Source of the DNA: an uncultured Collinsella sp.
GTDB lineage: Bacteria > Actinomycetota > Coriobacteriia > Coriobacteriales > Coriobacteriaceae
Length of the DNA stretch: 7,449 nt
NCBI GenBank assembly: GCA_902468695.1
Contig: CABQZS010000235.1
Location: forward strand, 1 to 7,449
Direction of reading: 5' to 3'
Part shown: positions 1 through 5,699 of the stretch, in pieces
Numbering within the stretch: the first letter of the stretch is position 1
Layout: every line of letters begins with the position of its first letter
Made by a program: the position numbers and the translations under genes
The notes under the pieces: generated by a model
Told to the model about the DNA's origin: nothing
What the model saw: the letters and a program-made list of their open reading frames with translations, nothing else
Database searches by the model: none

Positions 1-599
1 ACGATGCGCTTACCTACCAGGTCTTGAGGCGCGGGGTTGAGCACCTCACAGACAGCCTCTACGATGTCCTCGGGCTCGCTCATGCGGCCCGTGTCCACGT
101 CACCGCAGGCAAGGTAGCCGCTGCCGGGTCCCACCACATGGACACCGCGCTCGCACAGCGTGGCCATGTTGGCCTGCGTGGCCGGCGCCTTCCACATGCC
201 GTTGTTCATAGCGGGTGCGATCACGATGGGTCGCGGCGTCGCAAGCAGCGTGGTTGAGATGAGGTCGTCGGCGATGCCGTTGGCCATTTTGGCGATGATG
301 TTGGCCGTTGCGGGCGCCACGACCACCAGATCGGGCTCCTGCGCTAGCGAAATGTGGTGGATGGGATCGGAGGGGTCGTCGAACAGACCCACGGCGACGG
401 GCTCGTTGGTGAGCGCGCGGAAGGTGAGCGGACCCACGAACTCCGTGGCATGCTCGCTCATGACGACCTTGACGTGTGCGCCACGCTTTTGCAGTAGGCG
501 CACGATGTTGCACGACTTATAGGCGGCGATCCCGCCGGTAATACCCAGCAGGATCGTTTTTCCCTCAAGTTGCATTGAATTGTTGGATGCCGCCGTCAT
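1..599 (-). CDS. coaBC: CoaBC, phosphopantothenoylcysteine decarboxylase / phosphopantothenate-cysteine ligase (N-terminal part, cut by window edge)
   Basis: CoaBC is a cytosolic bifunctional coenzyme A enzyme. Its CoaB half joins cysteine to 4'-phosphopantothenate using a nucleotide triphosphate, and its FMN-dependent CoaC half decarboxylates the product to 4'-phosphopantetheine. About 199 codons are visible, covering essentially the CoaC domain; the CoaB half lies beyond base 1. Visible flavoprotein motifs are GITGGIAAYK (residues 19-28), the catalytic His region IHHIS (80-84, His82), APATAN (95-100), the PAMNNGMW substrate motif (129-136, Asn132) and the flap GYLACGD (161-167, Cys165). These match the His/Asn/Cys set known from E. 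coli CoaC, so the domain should be active. The start at 599 has AAGGA nine bases upstream. A second in-frame ATG at 575 lacks such a site. The stop of the zinc-ribbon gene lies two bases upstream, so translation is probably coupled. Family assignment is very secure. Confidence 0.96.
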   Translation of the reverse strand, partial: MTAASNNSMQLEGKTILLGITGGIAAYKSCNIVRLLQKRGAHVKVVMSEHATEFVGPLTFRALTNEPVAVGLFDDPSDPIHHISLAQEPDLVVVAPATANIIAKMANGIADDLISTTLLATPRPIVIAPAMNNGMWKAPATQANMATLCERGVHVVGPGSGYLACGDVDTGRMSEPEDIVEAVCEVLNPAPQDLVGKRI

Positions 600-601
600 T
601 G

Positions 602-1321
602 CTAGGCTTCCTTGCTCGGGAGTACCAGGAGGCGGTGGCAGTACGGGCAGTGCGTAATCTCGCTGCCGTCGTGGTTGAGGTCGCTCATGGACGATGCCTG
701 CAGCGCGGTGTGGCAGACCGTGGGGATGTTGCCTTGGATGGTCTCGACGGCCAGGCCGCGGAACTGCTTGAGCAGACGCTCGTAGTCGGTGAGCACGTCG
801 GCCGGCAGCGTAGCGGCAAGCGCGGTGCGCTCCTTCGTGGCGGCGTCAATCTGAGCCTGCAGGTCGGCGGCCTTGGCGCGGGCGGCCTTGGTATCGGCCT
901 TCACGCCCTCCTCGAACTTGGCGATGATGGCCTGCGCGCGGGTCTCGCGGTCGAGCGCCTCTTTGTGGGCGATGACGACGTCCTTGCGGGTGTGCTCAAT
1001 CTTGTCCAGACGCTTGGCCAGGGTGGCGAGTTCATTCTCCAGGTCCTGAACCTCGCGGTAGTCGGAGCCGTCGACGTGGCGCTTCTTGGCAGCCTCGATG
1101 GCGTTGTTGGTTTGAATCTCGGTGGTGTTGAGATCGTCGAGCTCAATGTCCAGATCCTTGCGCTGGGCGTAGAGCTTGGTCATCTCGGACTTGAGCTTCA
1201 CATAGGTCTTGCGCTTGGAAGCGAGCTCCTTGAGCTCCGGCATATTGGCAAGTTCGCTCTTGTTGCGGGCGAGCTCCAAATCGATCTGTTGCAGCTTGAG
1301 TAGCGTAGCGCCGGCGCTCAT
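602..1321 (-). CDS. COG1579/CdsZ-like coiled-coil protein with degenerate C-terminal zinc ribbon
   Basis: A 239-residue cytosolic protein with no signal peptide or membrane segment. Residues about 8-175 are charged, Leu/Lys/Glu/Ala-rich heptad-like sequence typical of a long antiparallel coiled coil. The last 45 residues form a zinc-ribbon-like tail. This architecture is that of COG1579 proteins (H. pylori HP0958/FlgZ, chlamydial CdsZ), which often lie beside Nif3 genes in Gram-positive bacteria; their general role is unclear and is thought to involve protein or RNA binding. The tail is odd: the second knuckle CPYC (225-228) is intact, but the first has only Cys203, with Pro200 where the other Cys is expected. 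His204, His217, His224 or His229 might substitute as a ligand. The start at 1321 is chosen because AAGGAG lies seven bases upstream and the ATG overlaps the Nif3 stop by four bases (ATGA). An in-frame ATG at 1357 would lie inside nif3 and adds an unlikely N terminus. Confidence 0.85.
   Translation of the reverse strand: MSAGATLLKLQQIDLELARNKSELANMPELKELASKRKTYVKLKSEMTKLYAQRKDLDIELDDLNTTEIQTNNAIEAAKKRHVDGSDYREVQDLENELATLAKRLDKIEHTRKDVVIAHKEALDRETRAQAIIAKFEEGVKADTKAARAKAADLQAQIDAATKERTALAATLPADVLTDYERLLKQFRGLAVETIQGNIPTVCHTALQASSMSDLNHDGSEITHCPYCHRLLVLPSKEA
607..613 (-). promoter_or_regulatory. Ribosome binding site of coaBC
   Basis: On the minus strand this reads AAGGAAG. Its AAGGA core lies nine bases before the ATG at 599 and inside the last codons of the upstream zinc-ribbon gene. 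It supports 599 over the in-frame ATG at 575, which adds eight residues to the N terminus. Confidence 0.6.
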
Positions 1322-2127
1322 AAGTTCTCTCCTTTTGTCACAGTCCACCATTGGCAAGGGTTCAGTATTTTAATCGCATGACGGGGGTCGATCCCGGCGT
1401 CAACTGCAGAGTTCATCAAGATATCAACGAACGGCTCCTCGGAGCGGTCGTGGCCGAGCAAGATCACCGGTAGCCCGCGCAAGGCAAGGTCTTGCGCCAC
1501 GTGGTAGCCTGCCTCGCCGGTTACGATGACATCTGCGCCCGCGGTGATGGCGAGCTCTCCAAAGTCGCCCAGGGAGCCGCCCAAAATGGCGACGGTGTTG
1601 CAAGCGTGCCTGGCATCGCCCCACACGCGAGGGTCACTGCCAAATGCCGTTGCGGTACGGTTGGCGAGATCGCGCAGGTTACAGGCATCGTGGAGGGTCG
1701 CGAGTGCGCCCAGGCCGTTGAACTCAGGCTCACCCACGTGCTCCAGCGAGCTCACAGGCTCAGCTCCCAGCAGCTCGCTCAGGCAGGTGCGCGCCTCGTG
1801 TGAGCGGTCCAGGTTGGTGTGGAGCGAGATAATGCTCACGCCGCAGCGGGCGGCCTCAAACAGTGCTGCGCTGCACTGGGGACGCGCGGAATCGGGCGGA
1901 CAAAAGGCCTCGGGCGCCTTGATGTATATGGGATGATGCGTCAGCAGCACGTTGGCACCGGCTTCTTGGGCGCGGCGAACATTAGCTTCGGTCGCATCGA
2001 GCGCGCAGGCAACACCGGTGATCTCGGCAGCGGGGTCTCCCACAGATAGCCCAACATGATCCCAGCCCTCGGCGTCCGCCTTGGGGTAGCGCGCCAGCAG
2101 CGCACGTTCAAGCTCGGCGACGATCAT
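1318..2127 (-). CDS. Nif3-like dinuclear metal centre hexameric protein
   Basis: A 269-residue member of the Nif3/YbgI/YqfO family, whose characterised members form hexameric rings with two metal ions per subunit. The cellular role is uncertain; GTP cyclohydrolase type 1-like names in databases are weakly founded. Visible landmarks are WDHVGLSVG (22-30), the metal motif LLTHHP (61-66, His64 and His65), HTNLD (103-107, Asp107) and the C-terminal GHDRSE (225-230, His226 and Glu230). These correspond to the five metal ligands of E. coli YbgI, so metal binding should be intact. The length fits the short form without the inserted CutA/PII-like domain seen in B. subtilis YqfO. Its ATG overlaps the cysteine desulfurase stop (ATGA), and its own stop overlaps the next start in the same way. 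The ribosome binding site is weak, which suggests reliance on translational coupling. Family assignment is secure; substrate is unknown. Confidence 0.93.
   Translation of the reverse strand: MIVAELERALLARYPKADAEGWDHVGLSVGDPAAEITGVACALDATEANVRRAQEAGANVLLTHHPIYIKAPEAFCPPDSARPQCSAALFEAARCGVSIISLHTNLDRSHEARTCLSELLGAEPVSSLEHVGEPEFNGLGALATLHDACNLRDLANRTATAFGSDPRVWGDARHACNTVAILGGSLGDFGELAITAGADVIVTGEAGYHVAQDLALRGLPVILLGHDRSEEPFVDILMNSAVDAGIDPRHAIKILNPCQWWTVTKGENL
1329..1334 (-). promoter_or_regulatory. Ribosome binding site deciding the start of the zinc-ribbon gene
   Basis: AAGGAG on the minus strand, seven bases before the ATG at 1321, lies in the last codons of the Nif3 gene. It fixes the start at 1321 rather than the in-frame ATG at 1357 and fits translational re-initiation at the ATGA overlap. 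Confidence 0.7.
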
Positions 2128-3302
2128 GCGGCACCCACGATCGAGAGCAGCGTCTGGGCAAACTCGTCCAGATCGCCCAGATTCACGCGGTCATCGAAGG
2201 AGATGCGCAGTGCACCCAGGGCCTGCTCGCGGCCAATACCCATGGCGCTTAAAACATGGCTCGGGTCCATGCTGCCGCTCGAGCACGCCGAGCCTGCCGA
2301 TACCTCAAAGCCGGCGGCGTCGAGCTTGACGATGAGCTCCTCGGAGTCCATGCCGTCGACGTAGATCGAAACCATACCCGGCAGATGATCGACCTGCGCG
2401 TAGTCGCCCATCGTGGCGTGAATGCGCAGGTGGGCCGTAAGCGTGGCGTAGAGCTTGTCGGAAAGGGTTTGCAGCGTCGCACGCTCCTGGGCCACATGGG
2501 GCGCCAGCGTGCGGACGGCAGCGGCAAAGGCCAGCTGCGTGCGCAGGTCCTGCGTGCCGGCACGACGACCGGCCTCCTGTCCGCCGCCAAAGATACGCGG
2601 GCGCAGCGGCGTGCGGTTCTTAAGGTAGAGCGCGCCGGATGCCACGGGGCCACCGATCTTGTGCGCGGCAACGGTCATGGCGTCAACTCCCAGCTCGGTG
2701 ACATCGAGCGGAATATGTAGATACCCCTGGATGGCATCGGTGTGGAACAGGGCGCCAACGGTATGCGCGGCCGCGGCAAGCTCGCGGATGGGCTGCACCA
2801 CGCCGGTCTCGTTGTTGGCAACCATGATGCTCACGAGCGCCACGTCGTCGCCGAGCAAGTCGCTCAGCGCGGCAGGCTCAATGTAGCCCGCACGGCAGGG
2901 TTGCACCAGGTCGACGGTAAAGCCAGCGGCACGTAGCAGCGGCAGGTTGTCCAGAATCGAATCGTGCTCGATGGCAGATACGATCACGCGGTTACGCTTA
3001 CGGTCGCGCTGACGGGCGCCCTCGGCAAGACCGAGCAGCGCCAGCTGGTTGGCCTCGGTGCCGCCGTTGGTAAGGATGATCTCGGACGGGCGAACGCGTG
3101 CACCAAAGCTACGGGCGATCTCGCGGCGGGCGACTTCCAGGCGTGCGGCGGCCTTGCGGCCAAGAGAGTGCAGCGAGTTGGGGTTGACGCCGGCAAGCTC
3201 GCTGTCGTCGTACTCGCGCTGCGCAAGGAGCGCCTCGGCGCGCATGGGCGTCGAGGCGGCATAGTCAAGATTCACGGGTATGCGGTTTTGACCTGCGGTC
3301 AT
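2124..3302 (-). CDS. Cysteine desulfurase, NifS/IscS family (class V aminotransferase fold)
   Basis: A 392-residue pyridoxal-phosphate enzyme that takes sulfur from L-cysteine, leaving alanine and an enzyme persulfide used for Fe-S clusters, thiolated tRNA or sulfur cofactors. Visible motifs are LDYAASTP (12-19), NGGTEAN (79-85), the cofactor-stacking His113 in IEHDS, NNETG (163-167), HTDAIQ (187-192, Asp189 and Gln192), the Schiff-base Lys215 in AAHKIGGP, FGGGQEAGRRAGT, and the catalytic Cys340 in GSACSSGS. The longer active-site loop is that of group I (NifS/IscS) rather than SufS. The start at 3302 has a strong AGGAGG, 11 bases upstream and within the end of rpe; the intergenic gap is six bases. 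No IscU, IscR, Suf, MnmA or ThiI gene is in view, so the sulfur acceptor cannot be told, and I give no iscS or nifS symbol. The four-base overlap with nif3 suggests coordinated expression. Confidence 0.95.
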   Translation of the reverse strand: MTAGQNRIPVNLDYAASTPMRAEALLAQREYDDSELAGVNPNSLHSLGRKAAARLEVARREIARSFGARVRPSEIILTNGGTEANQLALLGLAEGARQRDRKRNRVIVSAIEHDSILDNLPLLRAAGFTVDLVQPCRAGYIEPAALSDLLGDDVALVSIMVANNETGVVQPIRELAAAAHTVGALFHTDAIQGYLHIPLDVTELGVDAMTVAAHKIGGPVASGALYLKNRTPLRPRIFGGGQEAGRRAGTQDLRTQLAFAAAVRTLAPHVAQERATLQTLSDKLYATLTAHLRIHATMGDYAQVDHLPGMVSIYVDGMDSEELIVKLDAAGFEVSAGSACSSGSMDPSHVLSAMGIGREQALGALRISFDDRVNLGDLDEFAQTLLSIVGAA

Positions 3303-3308
3303 AAGGGT

Positions 3309-3980
3309 TTATGCCTCCTGTGCGGCCTCGTTGCCCAGCTTCTGCAGCAGCGCAACCTCGGCGGCGGGATCTTCGGACTTAAATACGGCGGAGCCGGCTA
3401 CGAGCACGTTGGCGCCGGCCTTAACAACCTCGGCGATGTTCTTGGAAGAGATACCGCCATCGACCTCGATCAGGGGCGACACGCCGTGGCGCTCGCACAT
3501 GGCCTTGAGCTCGTGGATCTTTGCGATGGTGCCCGGGATAAAGCTCTGGCCGCCAAAGCCGGGGTTCACGCTCATGAGCAGCACCATATCGACGACGTCG
3601 ATGATGCTCTCGAGCACGCACACGGGGGTGGCGGGGTTGAGCACCACGCCAGCCTTGACGCCGCGCTGCTGCAGATGGGTAAGCGTGCGGTGCAAGTGCG
3701 TGGAGGCCTCGTAGTGGACGGTGATCATATCGGCACCGGCGTCGGCGTACCAATCGACCGTCTCGTCGGGGTTCGACACCATCAGGTGCGCGTCGACCGG
3801 TACATCGGTGGAGCGCTTGACGGCCTTAAGGATGTCAACGCCAAAGGTGAGGTTGCCGGTAAAGTGACCGTCCATAACGTCGAAGTGCACAAAGTCGGCG
3901 CCGGCGATCTTGTCGAGCTCGCCCTTGAGGTTGGCCATGTCGGCCGAAAGGACGGACGGAGCGATTTTGATGGAACCCAT
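3309..3980 (-). CDS. rpe: Ribulose-phosphate 3-epimerase domain, possibly also translated on its own from an internal ATG
   Basis: Starting from the internal ATG at 3980, this segment is 223 residues, the normal length of a free-standing Rpe (E. coli 225). Rpe interconverts ribulose 5-phosphate and xylulose 5-phosphate in the pentose phosphate pathway, on a TIM barrel with a divalent metal. All key residues are present (own numbering): IAPSVLSAD (6-14), HFDVMDG (32-38, metal ligand His32 and catalytic Asp34), DAHLM (63-67, His65), the phosphate loop NPGFGGQ (139-145) and EVDGGI (172-177, catalytic Asp174). AAAGG lies eight bases before the ATG. It is in frame with and continuous with gpsA upstream, so it is certainly the C-terminal domain of the fusion; independent translation is an inference from the ribosome binding site and natural start. 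Confidence 0.8.
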   Translation of the reverse strand: MGSIKIAPSVLSADMANLKGELDKIAGADFVHFDVMDGHFTGNLTFGVDILKAVKRSTDVPVDAHLMVSNPDETVDWYADAGADMITVHYEASTHLHRTLTHLQQRGVKAGVVLNPATPVCVLESIIDVVDMVLLMSVNPGFGGQSFIPGTIAKIHELKAMCERHGVSPLIEVDGGISSKNIAEVVKAGANVLVAGSAVFKSEDPAAEVALLQKLGNEAAQEA

Positions 3981-5006
3981 GGTAGTAGCCTTTCTGCGCT
4001 GGTCGGTGAGTCCGTAGAACTCTTGAGAAGGGACGCGATCGGTAAGAATCTCGAGCGCCCTATCCAAAGTAACACCGTTGTAGAGCGTTTGCTCCACGGC
4101 AAAGGTGAGCGGAATGTCTACGCCCAGTGAACGGGCAAGCTCGCTCACGCTGCGGGCCGCGACGGCGCCCTCGACCACCATATGCGTGCGCGTCTGATAC
4201 TCGTCGAGCGACACGCCGTGGGCAAACTCGTAGCCAAAGGTGCGGTTGCGCGAATGCTCCGAGGTGCAGGTGGCAATGAGGTCGCCCATGCCGGCAAGTC
4301 CCATGCAGGTCATAGCTTGACCGCCGCGGGCGTGCACCAGACGGCTGATCTCGGCTAGGCCGCGCGTCATGATGAGGGCAAGCGTGTTGTCGCCCGCACC
4401 AGAACCGGCGGAAATGCCGCACACGATGGCGATGACGTTTTTCATAGCGCCGCAAACCTCGACACCGGTCATGTCTTGCGACAGATAGATGCGGAAGGCT
4501 GTGGATAGGAGCAGGTCCTTAAAGGTCTCCCCTATCTGCGGATCTTTGCTGGCGATGACGGCGGCAGAAAGACCTCCGCGGCAGATTTCCTCAGCATGGT
4601 TGGGGCCCGAGAGCGCCGCCACGCGCGACTCGTTGCCGATCTCGCTGGCAATGACCTCGCTCATGAGCAGGCCGGACTCGGGCTCAATGCCCTTGGTGAG
4701 GCAGAGCACCGGGGTATCGGCGGCGATAAAGGGCGCGGCCTGGTGGCACACGCTGCGAAGGTGCGTCGAAGGAACGGCAAAGATGATGGCCTCGGCGTCG
4801 TCGAGCGCCTGCGACAGGTCCGTAGTGGCGACGACGTTGCCGGGCAGCTCGTAGCCCACAAGGTAGCGGGGGTTGCGGTGCTCGCCATTGATGCCGGCGG
4901 CCGTCTGCTCGCTATGGGCCCACATGGTCACGCGCTCTGCTCGCGCGGCGGCAAGGCCGGCGACGGCGGTTCCCCAGGAGCCAGAGCCAATCAGCGCAAC
5001 ATTCAT
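3309..5006 (-). CDS. gpsA-rpe: GpsA-Rpe fusion: glycerol-3-phosphate dehydrogenase joined in frame to ribulose-phosphate 3-epimerase
   Basis: One uninterrupted 565-residue frame encodes two complete cytosolic enzymes. Residues 1 to about 335 are GpsA, which reduces dihydroxyacetone phosphate to sn-glycerol 3-phosphate with NAD(P)H for phospholipid synthesis. It shows the nucleotide motif GSGSWG (7-12), LTKGIE (103-108, Lys105), LSGPNHAEE (132-140), catalytic Lys189 in GAMKNV, GLAGMGDLIATC (236-247) and SRNRTFG (252-258). Residues 343-565 are Rpe (described separately). The linker, about 336-342, is short and polar (QRRKATT). GpsA alone is usually about 330-345 residues, so the fusion adds a whole second enzyme. 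The start at 5006 has AGGAG six bases upstream, overlapping the plsY stop; the gap to plsY is nine bases. Next to PlsY, GpsA supplies the acyl acceptor. No stop or frame shift is seen at the junction, but a good ribosome binding site precedes the Rpe ATG, so separate Rpe may also be made. Domain calls are very secure; whether the fusion is the main product is unknown. Confidence 0.93.
   Translation of the reverse strand: MNVALIGSGSWGTAVAGLAAARAERVTMWAHSEQTAAGINGEHRNPRYLVGYELPGNVVATTDLSQALDDAEAIIFAVPSTHLRSVCHQAAPFIAADTPVLCLTKGIEPESGLLMSEVIASEIGNESRVAALSGPNHAEEICRGGLSAAVIASKDPQIGETFKDLLLSTAFRIYLSQDMTGVEVCGAMKNVIAIVCGISAGSGAGDNTLALIMTRGLAEISRLVHARGGQAMTCMGLAGMGDLIATCTSEHSRNRTFGYEFAHGVSLDEYQTRTHMVVEGAVAARSVSELARSLGVDIPLTFAVEQTLYNGVTLDRALEILTDRVPSQEFYGLTDQRRKATTMGSIKIAPSVLSADMANLKGELDKIAGADFVHFDVMDGHFTGNLTFGVDILKAVKRSTDVPVDAHLMVSNPDETVDWYADAGADMITVHYEASTHLHRTLTHLQQRGVKAGVVLNPATPVCVLESIIDVVDMVLLMSVNPGFGGQSFIPGTIAKIHELKAMCERHGVSPLIEVDGGISSKNIAEVVKAGANVLVAGSAVFKSEDPAAEVALLQKLGNEAAQEA
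3314..3319 (-). promoter_or_regulatory. Ribosome binding site of the cysteine desulfurase gene
   Basis: AGGAGG on the minus strand lies within the final codons of the rpe coding region, 11 bases before the ATG at 3302. The spacing is a little long but the match is strong, and it favours this start. Confidence 0.6.
3989..3995 (-). promoter_or_regulatory. Internal ribosome binding site before the Rpe domain
   Basis: AGAAAGG on the minus strand lies eight bases before an ATG that falls exactly at the expected first residue of Rpe. It lies within the continuous gpsA-rpe frame, where it encodes the Arg338-Lys339 linker. It suggests that a separate Rpe cistron existed, or is still used. Confidence 0.55.
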
Positions 5007-5015
5007 GACTCTCTC

Positions 5016-5699
5016 CTACTTATCGTCGGGCTCGGTGACGCGCTTGGTAAACGAGAGCTTGGACTCCTTACCGGTCATGAGCTTTTTGATGTTCGCACGA
5101 TGGGCCCACACCACGGTGATGCCGATCATCGCCATGCAAAACTTAAGTCCTAGGCTGCTGTACGGAAAGACCGCACAAGCGGCAATGGGAAGACCGATGG
5201 CCGCGGCAAGCGAGCCCACCGACACGAACTTGGTGATGGCGACGGCCACGATAAACATGCCCAGCAGCGACAGACCAATGGGCCAGTACCATGCGAGGAT
5301 AACGCCCAGACCCACGGCGATACCCTTGCCTCCATGGAAGTTGAGGTAGGGCGAGAAGATGTGTCCCCACACGGCAGCCAGGCAAATGACGCCGAGCATC
5401 CAGTCGCCGGCGGCACCGGGAGCCATAATGCTCACGGGGAAGCCATAGCCCACGCTCGCAATGAGCGGACGCGCGATAAGGACGCAGATGGCGCCCTTAA
5501 GGCAGTCGAGCAGCAGCGTGAGTGCGGCCACCTTGGGGCCGGCCACACGCAGGGCGTTGGTGGTGCCGATGTTGCCGGAGCCCGCCTTGCGAATGTCGGT
5601 GTGGTTGAACACGCGGCCCAGGATCAGGCCAAACGGAATCGCCCCGATAAAGAACGAGACCACGGCGCAGATGGCGGTCAGAAGAATCGGATTATGCAT
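5016..5699 (-). CDS. plsY: PlsY, acyl-phosphate:glycerol-3-phosphate acyltransferase
   Basis: PlsY is an integral inner-membrane enzyme that transfers an acyl chain from acyl phosphate (made by PlsX) to glycerol 3-phosphate, giving lysophosphatidic acid, the first step of membrane phospholipid synthesis. The 227 residues contain several hydrophobic segments, roughly 5-30, 55-80, 100-118, 127-155, 160-180 and 183-200. The three conserved PlsY motifs are visible: SGNIGTTN (41-48), GHIFSPYLNFHGGKG (112-126) and the C-terminal stretch from His200 and Asn203 to TGKESK (209-214). It is slightly longer than E. coli PlsY (205), with extra residues around 82-100 and a charged C-terminal tail. The start at 5699 has AAGGAG seven bases upstream and overlaps the end of der by eight bases. 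The next gene, gpsA, makes its substrate, so the pair is a functional unit. Confidence 0.96.
   Translation of the reverse strand: MHNPILLTAICAVVSFFIGAIPFGLILGRVFNHTDIRKAGSGNIGTTNALRVAGPKVAALTLLLDCLKGAICVLIARPLIASVGYGFPVSIMAPGAAGDWMLGVICLAAVWGHIFSPYLNFHGGKGIAVGLGVILAWYWPIGLSLLGMFIVAVAITKFVSVGSLAAAIGLPIAACAVFPYSSLGLKFCMAMIGITVVWAHRANIKKLMTGKESKLSFTKRVTEPDDK

Noticed and set aside
573..575. An in-frame ATG as the start of coaBC
   Set aside because: No ribosome binding site precedes it, whereas the ATG at 599 has AAGGA at nine bases and directly follows the upstream stop.
575..1303. A 242-codon open frame on the plus strand, Leu- and Gly-rich
   Set aside because: It mirrors the coiled-coil gene on the other strand: Lys/Glu/Gln codons read backwards give Leu, Phe and Val. 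No independent support was seen.
1322..1357. A 12-residue N-terminal extension of the zinc-ribbon protein starting at an upstream in-frame ATG
   Set aside because: It would overlap nif3 by 40 bases; the ATG at 1321 has an AAGGAG at ideal spacing and an ATGA coupling overlap.
2964..4130. A 388-codon open frame on the plus strand opposite the cysteine desulfurase and rpe
   Set aside because: It is an antisense shadow of genes with complete catalytic motifs; its composition is low in motif content and it crosses the boundary of two real genes.
3309..5006. The gpsA-rpe fusion as a sequencing frame shift
   Set aside because: No nearby stop is seen in the other two frames of the same strand around the junction, so a single indel would not create a natural gpsA end. 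A single-base substitution error removing a stop cannot be excluded from sequence alone, but I keep the fusion as the direct reading.
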